Shown: positions 18,161 to 27,128 of the stretch, in pieces
Position numbering within the stretch: the stretch's first letter is position 1
Layout: each line of letters starts with the position of its first letter
Origin: Dehalococcoidales bacterium
GTDB taxonomy: Bacteria > Chloroflexota > Dehalococcoidia > Dehalococcoidales > UBA3254
NCBI GenBank assembly: GCA_016926695.1
Contig: JAFGOB010000175.1
Location: 1-64,000, forward strand
Reading direction: 5' to 3'
Length of the DNA stretch: 64,000 nucleotides
The notes under the pieces: model-generated
Database searches by the model: none
What the model was told of the DNA's origin: nothing
What the model saw: the letters and a program-made list of their open reading frames with translations, nothing else
Translations under genes and position numbers: made by a program

Positions 18161-18423
18161 TATGCCCCCTCCTCCACCCATCCCTTCTCCAATACCTTAT
18201 AAATAGCGGGTACCAGTCAGCCCTTCCCATTCCTTCTCCCTTGAGGGGAGAAGATAGTTGTGGCCTATCCGGTTACAAACTTGACATCGTGGATTTTTAA
18301 TTGGAGAAGAAGCCTTAAAGAAATATCGACCATTCTGAGCCCGATTGCTCCCTTTTGCCCAATCAGCCACCGTCTCTCTTTTACGCCTGCCGGGGTGCCG
18401 TGAGAATGAAGCGGTATTTCATT

Positions 18424-18447
18424 GTATACAGGTATACAGGTATACAG
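18424..18447. repeat. Three tandem GTATACAG units
   Basis: The eight-base unit, itself nearly palindromic, occurs three times without interruption. It may be polymorphic between strains. Confidence 0.7.
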
Positions 18448-18477
18448 GGTTACCTCCTAATATCAATAGCCCAGGGC

Positions 18478-18513
18478 GGGCGGGTTTCGGGTTAGGATGG
18501 ATAAAACCCGCCC
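18478..18513. repeat. GC-rich hairpin
   Basis: A ten-pair perfect stem of GGGCGGGTTT with AAACCCGCCC; flanking CCAGG/CCTGG extends it. It is probably a dispersed REP-like element or transcript end of the surface-protein cluster. Confidence 0.5.
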
Positions 18514-18689
18514 TACACCTGGGTGACCTATCGATTTACTGTAAAATAATATCACTCGTGTGCGGTGAATCGGGCATTTAAAAAAAACAATATGTATCCG
18601 GAATAGTGACACTTAAAACGCCGGAAGCCTGGCTTTACAGTACCGGAACCGTGGCTCAAAGCACTCCGGATTATTCATTTCAGGTGGTA

Positions 18690-18718
18690 TTGAATTTACA
18701 TATTATTAATACTATATT
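18690..18718 (+). promoter_or_regulatory. Promoter of the flavodoxin gene
   Basis: TTGAAT (18690-18695), a 17-base spacer, TATATT (18713-18718), then AAGGAGGG just before the ATG at 18749. Confidence 0.5.
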
Positions 18719-18748
18719 AGTACCTGGAATAATGATAAGGAGGGAAAA

Positions 18749-19246
18749 ATGAAGGTTTTGGTAGCATACATGTCACAGACAGGCAATACCAAAAGGGTTG
18801 CGCAGGTCATTTACGATGAAATTCCGGAACAGAAAGAAATAAAAGAAATAAAGGACGTATCCACGATCGAAGGTTATGACCTGACCTTTATCGGTTTCCC
18901 CATCATACAGTTCGGGCCTCCTACCGATATCGCCGGATTTTTAACAGAAAAAGCCCAGGGTAAAAATGTAGCCCTTTTTATTACTCATTCAGCCCCGGAA
19001 GAAAGTATCGAACTACAGGAATGGCTGGGCAAATGCAAACAGGCGGCTGCCGGATCAAATTTAAAGGGAGTATTCAACTGCCAGGGGGAACTTGGGCAGC
19101 AAGTAGCCGACTACATGATGAAAAGTGGCAACGAAATGCTGATTAACTGGGCTAAAATGCGTCCGTCAACCCTCGGACAGCCCGATGCCTCCAGACTGAA
19201 GCGTGCCCGCGCCTGGGCCAAGGATATGGTGAAAAACCCTGAATAA
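18749..19246 (+). CDS. Flavodoxin family protein
   Basis: A 165-residue cytoplasmic FMN protein. The phosphate-binding loop SQTGNT is at 9-14. The alternating beta/alpha pattern continues with GYDLTFIGFPIIQFGPPTDI and NVALFITHSAP. The length fits a short-chain flavodoxin or flavodoxin-like quinone/bilin reductase. It probably carries low-potential electrons. It stands alone with its own promoter and a strong ribosome site, and converges on the TRAP binding-protein gene. Confidence 0.85.
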   Translation: MKVLVAYMSQTGNTKRVAQVIYDEIPEQKEIKEIKDVSTIEGYDLTFIGFPIIQFGPPTDIAGFLTEKAQGKNVALFITHSAPEESIELQEWLGKCKQAAAGSNLKGVFNCQGELGQQVADYMMKSGNEMLINWAKMRPSTLGQPDASRLKRARAWAKDMVKNPE

Positions 19247-19407
19247 CGTATAGTCTGTTACGTTTGAGAGATTGAGTTTTGATTGATCGGTGATAAAGTG
19301 CTGTTATTCAACTGCACCATTTACGGTTTTACATGGGAAAGGGCTTTGTCTGTCAGGTATCGCATGTAAGGAATACAAACTGTAAAAAAGTGTCTACTTT
19401 TAGTGTA

Positions 19408-19437
19408 CCGGAAGCCCCGGATGAGCGGGGCTTCCGG
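19408..19437. terminator. Convergent-gene hairpin
   Basis: An 11-pair perfect stem (CCGGAAGCCCC with its complement) and an eight-base loop, located between the convergent flavodoxin and dctP genes. Probably bidirectional; no long T run. Confidence 0.6.
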
Positions 19438-19453
19438 CGTGATAAAGAATTGT

Positions 19454-20590
19454 TTATTGATCGCGGTATTTGGTTACCAGCGCTTTCCATTCGTTGAGTA
19501 CTTTGTCCGCTACATCAGCGCTTACTCCCTGTGCGACACAGTCGGATTTCCATTTGGTGAATGAGACCTGGGCGGCTTCATTCCATGCGGCCGTTTCCTC
19601 AGGAGTCGGTGGTGTGATCGTTTTGCCCTGGTCTTCGACGTACTTTCTGCCTGCGGCCAGAGCGGCTATGGAACCTTCTGCTGAAACGATAGTGCTTTCA
19701 GTCCAGACTTCGGTTATCAGTTGCTGGTCTTCTTCCGACATGCCGTCCCAGGCGGCTTTATTCATGAGAACCAGGAGCTGTCCGCTGCCGAAGTTTTGAG
19801 TATAAAAATAGTCGCAGATTTCGGCGATTTTATAGGCCATGATTTGAGAGAAGGTGATCAGAGCGCCGTCCGTGACGCCTTTGTCGAGATTTAGATATGA
19901 CTCGGGCGGGACCTGCTGTATTTTAGCTCCGCCGTTGGCTGTGACGATTTCCATTGAATGACCTGATCCGCCGATCTTCATACCGTTGAAGTCCGAGGCC
20001 TGGCGGACCTCTTTTTTCCTGGTTACCAGGTTAAAGGGATCGACAGGATATATAGCCAGAACGTGTACATCCTTGTATTCAGCGGCTATTTCCGGCACGT
20101 TATCATACAGCTCCCAGGCGGCCTGGTAGGCTTTTTTCCAACTGTCTACCGAATCACCCATGAAACCGAGTGTGGGAAGCTCAGCTACCAGGCTGAGAGG
20201 AAGTGAGCTGGGATTGGCGCCACAGGAGGTCATTACGATTTCAGCCACGCCTTTTTTAACGGAATCGAAGGCAACAGGTACGCCTATAAGGCTGGAGCTT
20301 GGATAAGTTTCGACCTTGTAACGGCCGTTGCTGCGCTGGGGGAACTCTTCGGCGAACCATTCGTAACCTGTCGCTATGGAACTGCCTTTAGGCATGGAAT
20401 ATGAGAGTTTCAGTACCTTGGCCGGACCTTGAGCTGTTGTTGCGGCGGGAGCCTGAGAGGTTGATGCTGCGGCCTGTGTGTTTTCGGGAGCCTGTGTTGT
20501 GGATGATGACTCGCTGCTGCAGGAAGTAAGTACCATCGCGGCGAGCAATACCACAGAGATAACCAGTAGTGACCAGTGTTTCCTTTTCAT
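19454..20590 (-). CDS. dctP: TRAP transporter substrate-binding lipoprotein
   Basis: A 378-residue DctP-family protein. It is a lipoprotein: the signal peptide ends LTSC with C24 as lipid site, followed by a Ser/Thr/Ala/Gln-rich spacer to about residue 57. The family features are a SYSMPKGS strand after the spacer and the FNGMKIGGSGHSMEIV region, where an Arg that usually binds carboxylate substrates is not obvious. It delivers an organic acid or amide to the DctQM permease encoded divergently. AAGGAG lies five bases before the ATG. The substrate is unknown. Confidence 0.87.
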   Translation of the reverse strand: MKRKHWSLLVISVVLLAAMVLTSCSSESSSTTQAPENTQAAASTSQAPAATTAQGPAKVLKLSYSMPKGSSIATGYEWFAEEFPQRSNGRYKVETYPSSSLIGVPVAFDSVKKGVAEIVMTSCGANPSSLPLSLVAELPTLGFMGDSVDSWKKAYQAAWELYDNVPEIAAEYKDVHVLAIYPVDPFNLVTRKKEVRQASDFNGMKIGGSGHSMEIVTANGGAKIQQVPPESYLNLDKGVTDGALITFSQIMAYKIAEICDYFYTQNFGSGQLLVLMNKAAWDGMSEEDQQLITEVWTESTIVSAEGSIAALAAGRKYVEDQGKTITPPTPEETAAWNEAAQVSFTKWKSDCVAQGVSADVADKVLNEWKALVTKYRDQ

Positions 20591-20700
20591 TATTTCTCCT
20601 TGACGAATTTTTTATATCCTTGTTTTTAACTGTAAAATTCACAATAGACTATCGACTATAACCATGGTTTTATCTGCATAATTATATATATTTACTTTTC

Positions 20701-20729
20701 TTATAACATGATACTGAATATTAAGTCAA
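20701..20729 (-). promoter_or_regulatory. dctP promoter
   Basis: On the minus strand, TTGACT (20729-20724), 17 bases, TTATAA (20706-20701). It leaves a leader of about 105 bases. Confidence 0.5.
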
Positions 20730-20851
20730 CACTATAGTAGTAACGGTCTATATAATATACTAGTAAGACTATCTATTAAATAGAGACTATGAACTTATCG
20801 ATATAGATGATAATATAATCGTAGAGGAACTACTTATATATATGCATAATC

Positions 20852-20880
20852 TTGACATTTATACGCATTCTAATTAATAT
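20852..20880 (+). promoter_or_regulatory. dctQM promoter
   Basis: A perfect TTGACA at 20852-20857, a 17-base spacer, and TAATAT at 20875-20880. The start codon is some 450 bases further on, so a long leader is implied. Confidence 0.5.
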
Positions 20881-20966
20881 ATACATTGATTAAACATTAA
20901 AAAATATATCCGAAAAAAAGACTGGCAGGTTAACAAAGCGGGGAAAGCAGCAGATTCATCTGGTGA

Positions 20967-21032
20967 CAGACCGACGTTTCAGAGAAAAGGAAAAACATGA
21001 TTTCATCTGAAATTCAAAGAAAAACAGGTCTG
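20967..21032 (+). ncRNA. Nested hairpin in the dctQM leader
   Basis: The outer arms CAGACC (20967-20972) and GGTCTG (21027-21032) enclose the inner arms TTTCAGA (20977-20983) and TCTGAAA (21006-21012). T-rich sequence follows. A structured leader element is possible; no known riboswitch class was recognised. Confidence 0.3.
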
Positions 21033-21170
21033 GTATAAATTTTTTACATTGCTTTAAATACTTATAAAGGTTTTTAGAACGATATAACTGAATAATGCAG
21101 ACAATGGCGATCGTTTTTCCTTTATTGATGTGAGATTAAAAACCAGCGCCGGGAAGGAAGGGTGGTTGGG

Positions 21171-21196
21171 TTCCGGTGAAAGCCGGAATTTTTTTT
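21171..21196 (+). terminator. Intrinsic terminator inside the dctQM leader
   Basis: The stem TTCCGG/CCGGAA with loop TGAAAG is followed by eight T residues. There is no gene between the promoter and this site, which suggests premature termination control of dctQM. Confidence 0.65.
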
Positions 21197-21336
21197 AAAC
21201 AACTTGATGGCGTGATATACAGATCTTGCCGGCCGTATGGTTAATAACAGAGTTAACAAGCAGCCTGAACATAAAGCAAATACAGCTTTCAAAGGTAGAT
21301 CAGGTTATCATCGATTTTTACCGATAAGGAGATGAG

Positions 21337-21858
21337 ATGGAACAGCAAGTTGAAGAAAGCGGTCTATCCCGATATAACGTCGTGGTGGTATGGATCAGCC
21401 GTGTAATGGCGGCGGTTGCGGCCATAGTCCTGGGCGCCATGATGTTAATAGGCGTAGCTGACGTGTGCGGGCGGTTTTTCTTTAATAAACCTATCGAGGG
21501 CAGTTTCGAATTGGGGGGAATACTACTTGTTACAGCCGGAACATGGGGTATGGCATATTGCCAGCTTCAAAAATCAAATATACGCATTGATGTGCTGACG
21601 GGCCGTTTTCCAAAAAGAATACAGCCCTTTTTTAATATCTTCGCCTACCTGTTCTGTGTTACTGCTGCCGGAGTTACCGCCTGGCGCTCCTCATTAATGA
21701 CGCACGAATATATGATTGCCACGCTGGGAAATCTGACTTCAACGCTGAGAATACCCTACTGGCCTTTCATGTTGACCATGGCTATGGGGTTTGCCTGGCT
21801 GTCAGTCGTTTTTGCCTATGAACTTTTCAAGTCCGTAAAAGAGGTGTTCGGAAGATGA
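21337..21858 (+). CDS. dctQ: TRAP transporter small permease
   Basis: A 173-residue membrane protein with four hydrophobic helices, as expected for DctQ. The family motif around GVADVCGRFFFNKPIEGSFE follows helix 1. It bridges the binding protein and the large permease. Its stop overlaps the dctM start by four bases. AAGGAGATGAG precedes the ATG. Confidence 0.88.
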   Translation: MEQQVEESGLSRYNVVVVWISRVMAAVAAIVLGAMMLIGVADVCGRFFFNKPIEGSFELGGILLVTAGTWGMAYCQLQKSNIRIDVLTGRFPKRIQPFFNIFAYLFCVTAAGVTAWRSSLMTHEYMIATLGNLTSTLRIPYWPFMLTMAMGFAWLSVVFAYELFKSVKEVFGR

Positions 21859-23150
21859 GTCAGACTGAAATAGGCTTTATCGGTGTCGGCGTACTTATCT
21901 TTTTACTTATGATGGGCGTGCACGTGGGTTTTGCCATGATAGTGGTAGGTGTGGCAGGATATGCAGCTATAGGCGGTTTTGATGCAGCTCTAAACAATCT
22001 TCCCATTTTAACCTTCGACAAACTGAATGCTTATCATTTCGCGGTCCTTCCCCTGTTCTTGCTCATGAGCTCATTTATTTCGGTAACCAATATAGGATCT
22101 GATGCTTACATGATGGCGCGAGCCTGGCTGGGCAAGTTTAAAGGCGGTCTGGCCATGGCCACTATTGCAGCCTGCGGCCTCTTTGCCGCGGTAAGCGGTA
22201 CTAGTCTGGCAGGTTCCGTTGTTATGGGCAAGGTTGCTTATCCCGAGATGAAAAAGCTGGGATATAAGGACCGTCTCTCCGGTCCGGTAATTTCAGCAGG
22301 CGGTACCCTGGGGATATTGATACCGCCAAGCATGGGATTCGTTCTGCTGGGCATACTGGCGGAGCTGTCCATTGGTAAACTTTTTATCGCCGGTATTATT
22401 CCGGGTGTAATTGTTGTCCTGGTATACATGTTAACAGTGGTGGTTCTATGCAAGTTCAAACCGGATCTGGCGCCCATGACAGCCACTACCACCTGGAAGG
22501 AAAAATTTTCCTCGATAAAGCTGACATGGCCAATAGCCCTGTTATTTATTATCATCATGGGAGGAATATACGGAGGTGTTTTTACCGCGACCGAGGCCGG
22601 AGCAATCGGCGCTTTCGGCGCCCTGATCATCGGCCTGGCCAGACGGGAACTGAAAGGAGGGTCTATCTGGTATGCCCTCCAGGACGCAGCCCAGTTGACG
22701 GCTATGATTACCGCCATGTTGGTCGGGGCCTATTTATTCAACGCCTTCCTGGCCATTACACAGATACCCTATACTATCAGTGAGTTCCTGGCGGGACTGG
22801 CCATATCGAAATATGTCATTCTGGTCCTGATAATAGTTTTCTATATCGTTTGCGGTATGCTGTTTGATATTGTGGCCATTATTATCCTGACAGTCCCGAT
22901 CCTGTATCCCGCCATAGATAGGCTTGGATTCGATCTAATATGGTACAGCGTTATCATGGTAAGGATGATTGAAATCGGGCAGATCACGCCTCCTTTCGGC
23001 ATCAATCTCTTCGGTCTTGTTAACATAATAAAAGTGCCGCTGGCGACTTTGTACAAAGGTATATGGCCGTTTATTGTTTGTGATCTTGCCACGGTGGCTG
23101 TATTATGCGTATTCCCGATTCTCAGCACCTGGCTGCCCGGTATCATGTAG
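21855..23150 (+). CDS. dctM: TRAP transporter large permease
   Basis: A 431-residue DctM protein with about 12 hydrophobic helices. Typical blocks are visible: AAVSGTSLAGSVVMGKVAYPEM, GGTLGILIPPSMGFVLLG and the late TPPFGINLFG. It forms the sodium-driven transport channel with dctQ. The length is normal and the protein intact. It is translationally coupled to dctQ and ends some 225 bp before a convergent gene. Confidence 0.92.
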   Translation: MSQTEIGFIGVGVLIFLLMMGVHVGFAMIVVGVAGYAAIGGFDAALNNLPILTFDKLNAYHFAVLPLFLLMSSFISVTNIGSDAYMMARAWLGKFKGGLAMATIAACGLFAAVSGTSLAGSVVMGKVAYPEMKKLGYKDRLSGPVISAGGTLGILIPPSMGFVLLGILAELSIGKLFIAGIIPGVIVVLVYMLTVVVLCKFKPDLAPMTATTTWKEKFSSIKLTWPIALLFIIIMGGIYGGVFTATEAGAIGAFGALIIGLARRELKGGSIWYALQDAAQLTAMITAMLVGAYLFNAFLAITQIPYTISEFLAGLAISKYVILVLIIVFYIVCGMLFDIVAIIILTVPILYPAIDRLGFDLIWYSVIMVRMIEIGQITPPFGINLFGLVNIIKVPLATLYKGIWPFIVCDLATVAVLCVFPILSTWLPGIM

Positions 23151-23375
23151 CGGATCTTCAATAACAGCACAATGTTCAAGTCCCTGTTGATGTAAAGGAT
23201 ACCCGGCAATGTAGTAGCTGTTCTATCGCGACTGCGTAGTATAGTACAGTTGAAAGCAGGGTATTGGCCGGGACATTATTAATAAAGAGGTTTCCCGGTT
23301 CAATCAGGGCGGGAACAGCGGGGTCGAATTCAGATAAAGGCAGGTTATCCAGTATGGTCTCCTGATGACGGTTGA

Positions 23376-24014
23376 TCAGCCCTCCGTTGTTCCTGTTCCA
23401 TATAATTCCTTATATAGCAGCGTGGGAGGTTCATCCCGTATCACCCTTTCCTGAAGATTGAAATCACGGCACAAATTATAAAGAAACTCCTGGCAGAAGT
23501 CAGCCTTCTCCCTGGTATCAGCGGTCTGCTCTATTTCCACTATCAACGGCCATTTTAATGCCCGGCAGGTCATCATCTTAAGATACACATCGTATATACC
23601 GCAGTAACCGGAACTGTCTTCCCCTTCAAACTCCATGAATTTCGCATATCCCAGCCGTTCAAGCTCGTTTGTCGCACCGGCGATATCCCTGATTTCCGCT
23701 TTCCCTCCCAGGAAGTCGAGGATGCCGCTCCTGGTAGAAGGCGGCAATATTTCTTCACCGGCTTCCTGCCTGATATTAGTGAAACGTCCGGTATCAGGGC
23801 CTTTCCATCCCAGGTAATATCTGGTGTTTTTTCCTTCTGTTACCCGGGCGGTCCTGATCAACTGTCCTGACCTGAAATACTCTCTTCCGTAGATGGCGGT
23901 AGTCCAGGTAAAATGCCTCCGGAGACTTTCCTGTAAAAACGGTAAGCGATTGAAAGCTTCATCGATAGTATCGAAATGACAGCGGAACTCAACCTCATAG
24001 ATTACATTTTGCAT
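23376..24014 (-). CDS. CYTH-like domain protein
   Basis: About 212 residues. It carries the pattern of the CYTH (adenylate cyclase class IV / triphosphatase) fold: YEVEFR near the N-terminus in place of ExExK, several basic strands, FMEFEGED, and a late VEIEQTAD. Such proteins act on triphosphates or nucleotides; the catalytic identity here is unknown. I prefer the ATG at 24014 (MQNVIYEVEF) over 24062 because it places the signature at the very start, as in the family; the AAGGAG upstream is 13 bases away, so this is not certain. Confidence 0.6.
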   Translation of the reverse strand: MQNVIYEVEFRCHFDTIDEAFNRLPFLQESLRRHFTWTTAIYGREYFRSGQLIRTARVTEGKNTRYYLGWKGPDTGRFTNIRQEAGEEILPPSTRSGILDFLGGKAEIRDIAGATNELERLGYAKFMEFEGEDSSGYCGIYDVYLKMMTCRALKWPLIVEIEQTADTREKADFCQEFLYNLCRDFNLQERVIRDEPPTLLYKELYGTGTTEG

Positions 24015-24114
24015 CAGGGGTAAATATCTCCTTATTGATCTGAATAAACTCAATTTTACCATAACGGACAGAAAGCGTCCTGCCGTTTCGACCGGGTACT
24101 GAGCCGGGATAATC

Positions 24115-25767
24115 TTAAAGTACCCGCTGTGTAAGCATTCCCTTCCTGATTTCCCAGATCACCTTCCCGAACTTGCGTATAAATCTACGATCGTGGGATA
24201 CCGCTATAACCGGTCCCCGGAAAGCTTCTATGGCCGATTCGAACGATTCCAGGGTGTCCAGGCTGAGATGATTGGTGGGCTCGTCCAGTATCAGCGTGTT
24301 CGGCTCAATCCCTATCAGCCGTGCAATCTGAAGCTTTTGTAACTGTCCCAGGCTCAACTCGCCTGTCTTTTTGTATATTTCTTCATAGCGAAAGAGCCCG
24401 CAAGTAACCAGTACGAAAATGAAGTCATTCTCGCTGCCGGTGAGACCCTGCCGGTAAAAATCCAGAAGGGTCTTACCGGTGTTCAACATCTCGGGTTCCT
24501 GTGGGAGATACCCGATGCGGGTATGCGGCGCCCGGTCTGTTCTTCCTGTATCCGGCGGGGATATTCCCGCTAATATTTCTAAAAGCGTGGTCTTGCCGCT
24601 TCCGTTAGGTCCGGTAATTACTATGCGGGCATCAGCTTCAATCACCAGATTTATTCCCTGAAATACCACCCCGGTGCCGTAGCTGCGGCCTATGTTCTCA
24701 GCCCTTATTACTTCAGCAGACCTTATCGTTCGGGGAGCAAAATCAGCCTTGAACCGTAAGAATCTGGGCGGCCTGGGCACAGGGTTTTCTCTGATACGTT
24801 CAAGTTGCTCTTCGGTTTTGCGGATGGTGCGGGAAATCGAACTCTGCTTTCGTTGTCCTTTGAAATGAGGCACAAATTTATCATTATCCCTGGTTTTTCT
24901 TCCTTGTCCAGCATGGTTAGAAGAAGAACCCGCTATTTTGATTTTACGGCTGATCTCTTCAATGATCTCCTGCTGTTTCCGGTATGCCTCTTCCCATGCG
25001 GACCTCTCCTCTCCTTTGGCTGTTTTGTAGACATCGTAGTCGCCGCTGTATTTCTTGAGCCTGTGGGCATGTTCGTCGATCTCATATACAGTGTTGACGG
25101 TGTTATTGAGAAACTCCCGGTCGTGTGAAGCGGTTATGACCGCTCCCTTGAAAGCCGAAAGAAAATTCTCAAGCCACCTTAAGCTGGTATCATCCAGGTT
25201 GTTGGTAGGTTCATCCAGTAAAAGCAGGTCGGCATCTTTGAGAAGAAGCATTGCCAGTCCCAGACGCGTTTTTTCTCCCCCGGATAGGGTATGCACCGGT
25301 CGTAACCGGTCCAGGCAGGCTATACCCAGACCCTCCATGACACTATCGATGCGGTAATCGATTTTATAGCCTTCATTTCCATGATAAGCGGTAGATAATT
25401 CATCTTGTTTGTCTGCCGGGTTATATAGCGGAGTTTCACCGGAGCGGTCCATGGACTCTTCGATCCGGTTTATGCGGTTTTCAATTTCCCTGATGTCCGC
25501 TGCCGCCTTATCCAGCAGGTCGTTCACCGTGAGGTACTCTGAAACCGCCAGGGACTGGGGCAGGTATGCTGTTTTCAATCCGTAAACCGGCACTATATCA
25601 CCCGTATCCGGTATCTCTATACCCGCCATTATTCTCATCAGTGTGGACTTTCCCGCACCGTTGGCCCCGACCAGCCCGGCCTTTTCACCCTTGTTTAGAG
25701 TCAGGCTTATCTGATCCAGGACAGTATAAGGTCCATACGATTTTGAAATATTTCTCAGGGTAAGCAT
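24115..25767 (-). CDS. ABC-F family ATPase
   Basis: About 550 residues with two ABC cassettes and no membrane domain. The first Walker A GANGAGKS (34-41) pairs with signature LSGGEKTRL and LLLLDEPTNNLDD. The second Walker A GPNGSGKT pairs with signature LSLGQLQKLQ and LILDEPTNHLSLD. A charged linker (about 255-330) joins them. ABC-F proteins act on the ribosome as translation factors or antibiotic-protection factors. Start chosen at the ATG at 25767, preceded by GAGAGGTG, because the sequence then opens with the usual MLTLRNISKSYG; a longer start at 25809 is less likely. It may be an antibiotic-protection type. Confidence 0.85.
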   Translation of the reverse strand: MLTLRNISKSYGPYTVLDQISLTLNKGEKAGLVGANGAGKSTLMRIMAGIEIPDTGDIVPVYGLKTAYLPQSLAVSEYLTVNDLLDKAAADIREIENRINRIEESMDRSGETPLYNPADKQDELSTAYHGNEGYKIDYRIDSVMEGLGIACLDRLRPVHTLSGGEKTRLGLAMLLLKDADLLLLDEPTNNLDDTSLRWLENFLSAFKGAVITASHDREFLNNTVNTVYEIDEHAHRLKKYSGDYDVYKTAKGEERSAWEEAYRKQQEIIEEISRKIKIAGSSSNHAGQGRKTRDNDKFVPHFKGQRKQSSISRTIRKTEEQLERIRENPVPRPPRFLRFKADFAPRTIRSAEVIRAENIGRSYGTGVVFQGINLVIEADARIVITGPNGSGKTTLLEILAGISPPDTGRTDRAPHTRIGYLPQEPEMLNTGKTLLDFYRQGLTGSENDFIFVLVTCGLFRYEEIYKKTGELSLGQLQKLQIARLIGIEPNTLILDEPTNHLSLDTLESFESAIEAFRGPVIAVSHDRRFIRKFGKVIWEIRKGMLTQRVL

Positions 25768-26103
25768 AACAAGCACCTCTCGATCTGAAAAACTTGATAA
25801 CAGAATCAAGGCCGAGCAGGTGACTGTTTGAAGGATAGTCTATCCGGACAATAATCGGATGCGGGAAGTGAAAAATATTAATGCGTATCGCGGATTATAA
25901 AGCCGAATATACCGAAACTCTCTCCGCCTTTCGGATGTATAAAACATGAAAGGCGGTATAGTACCTTGCTCGACCGGTATCGATTCAGCTTTATTTCATG
26001 TATGCAGTCCTCAGTTCCGCATTCTAGCATATCGAGTTCGTAGCATCAATAGTGCGGCTTGTCCGGCCGTAGTAGAAATACCGTTATATTACGTCCAGCG
26101 TTA
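25768..26103. other. Gap between the ABC-F and epimerase genes
   Basis: A 336-bp region without a gene. It contains a hairpin at 25926-25957 (arms CCGCCTTTC and GAAAGGCGG) lying upstream of the ABC-F gene in its transcript direction. Nothing else was recognised. Confidence 0.55.
25926..25957 (-). promoter_or_regulatory. Hairpin upstream of the ABC-F gene
   Basis: A nine-pair perfect stem with a loop of about 14 bases and no T run. It may be part of a leader or the end of the epimerase transcript. Confidence 0.35.
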
Positions 26104-27093
26104 TTACGACCCCGGACCTGTAACAGGGTCCAGACCGGCTTCCAGCCGTGCGTCGTTGATATGCAGCAGGACGGCCTTTTCCAGCGGAAGCAGCGAGAAA
26201 CCGAAGTCCTGCCGGGCCCTTTCACAGCTAACCTTCCAGGGCAGTCCGTTACGGGCTGCTTCTGCCGGCTGAGACTGATTGCCGAACTCTATCTCTGTAT
26301 CCGATAGATATTTTTTTATCGCGCTGGCAATATCCCGCATGCTGGCCGGCTGGCTGGCGACGTTGTATACCGGGTGCGGGGACGAAGGAGCTTTAATCAA
26401 CAGCCCGGTTAACGCCGCCACGTCATCGGCTGAAGAAAGCGCCGAAAGGCTGTTTCCATCCATTTCCGTCCTGAACGTTTTTCCCTGTGCCGGCAGTGAG
26501 ACCAGGTCGGAAAAGAGCTTAATTATCGGCGGAAAGGTCCCACCGTGCCCGTATCCCAGGAAGGGCCTCAGGCCGGAAAAATTGATGCTGTATAAATCAT
26601 GATATTGTTTAGCCAGCATCTCAGCCAGTTGCTTTGTTACGCCGTAGGCGTTGATTGGATGAGGAATGTCGTCTTCATTGACATCCCTATCGCCGTACTC
26701 GCCCTGAGTCCCGTAAACTCCCACGGAGCTGGCATACACTACCCGTTTGATTCCCATCAGCCGGGCGGTTTCGAAAACGTTGCACATTCCCAGCGTATTC
26801 ACCTTGATGGCCTTCCGCGGGGATTGCTCAAAAGCACCGGTCAGGATATAAGCAAAATTGATGATCCTGTCGACCGAGTAGTCTTTTACGCATTTCAGGA
26901 CATCCTCGATCTCTGACACATCACCCCGGATAAAACGGAACCTGTCCCGGTAGGGACCAATGGCTTTGAACAACCACTCCGGCGGAGGTACCATATCCAG
27001 GGAAATGACTCCCGATACTTCACTATCGCCTAGAAGGTGAATCACTGTTTTGCGTCCGAACAGCCCGCTTCCTCCGATAACCAGTATATTCAT
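26104..27093 (-). CDS. NAD-dependent epimerase/dehydratase (extended SDR)
   Basis: A 329-residue cytoplasmic SDR protein. The nucleotide-binding GGSGLFGRKT is at 7-16, the acidic residue after strand 2 is D33, and the catalytic Y150-x3-K154 follows an ASS segment at 121-123. It resembles UDP-sugar epimerases, but the substrate is unknown. It is a clear paralog of the protein encoded at 46504-47478; both share GGSGLFGRKTV, the CNVFE/CNAFE region and YGDR-x-V-x-EDD in the same positions. GGGGG and a short spacer precede the ATG. Confidence 0.85.
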   Translation of the reverse strand: MNILVIGGSGLFGRKTVIHLLGDSEVSGVISLDMVPPPEWLFKAIGPYRDRFRFIRGDVSEIEDVLKCVKDYSVDRIINFAYILTGAFEQSPRKAIKVNTLGMCNVFETARLMGIKRVVYASSVGVYGTQGEYGDRDVNEDDIPHPINAYGVTKQLAEMLAKQYHDLYSINFSGLRPFLGYGHGGTFPPIIKLFSDLVSLPAQGKTFRTEMDGNSLSALSSADDVAALTGLLIKAPSSPHPVYNVASQPASMRDIASAIKKYLSDTEIEFGNQSQPAEAARNGLPWKVSCERARQDFGFSLLPLEKAVLLHINDARLEAGLDPVTGPGS

Positions 27094-27128
27094 TTTAGCC
27101 CCCTGTTTTTACTGTTTCACGGGTATTT

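Larger units (their letters stand above)
18161..18748. other. Gene-free region with hairpins and a short tandem repeat
   Basis: It holds a CTTCTCCC/GGGAGAAG hairpin (18233-18253), three tandem copies of GTATACAG (18424-18447), and a hairpin with arms GGGCGGGTTT (18478-18487) and AAACCCGCCC (18504-18513). The flavodoxin promoter lies at the right end. No gene was recognised. Confidence 0.6.
20591..21336. other. AT-rich divergent TRAP control region
   Basis: A 746-bp region without a gene between dctP and dctQM. It contains a promoter for each direction, a run of short A/T palindromes (for example CTATTAAATAG near 20775), a nested hairpin at 20967-21032 and a classical terminator hairpin at 21171-21196, all upstream of dctQ. 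Confidence 0.65.

Noticed and set aside
18424..18447. CRISPR-like repeats
   Set aside because: Only three eight-base units without spacers, and no cas gene in the window.
21150..21196. Cobalamin riboswitch
   Set aside because: A GGTGAAAGCCGG string resembles part of the conserved core, but the long-range core and the usual CCGCCACTG element are absent; the string belongs to the terminator stem.
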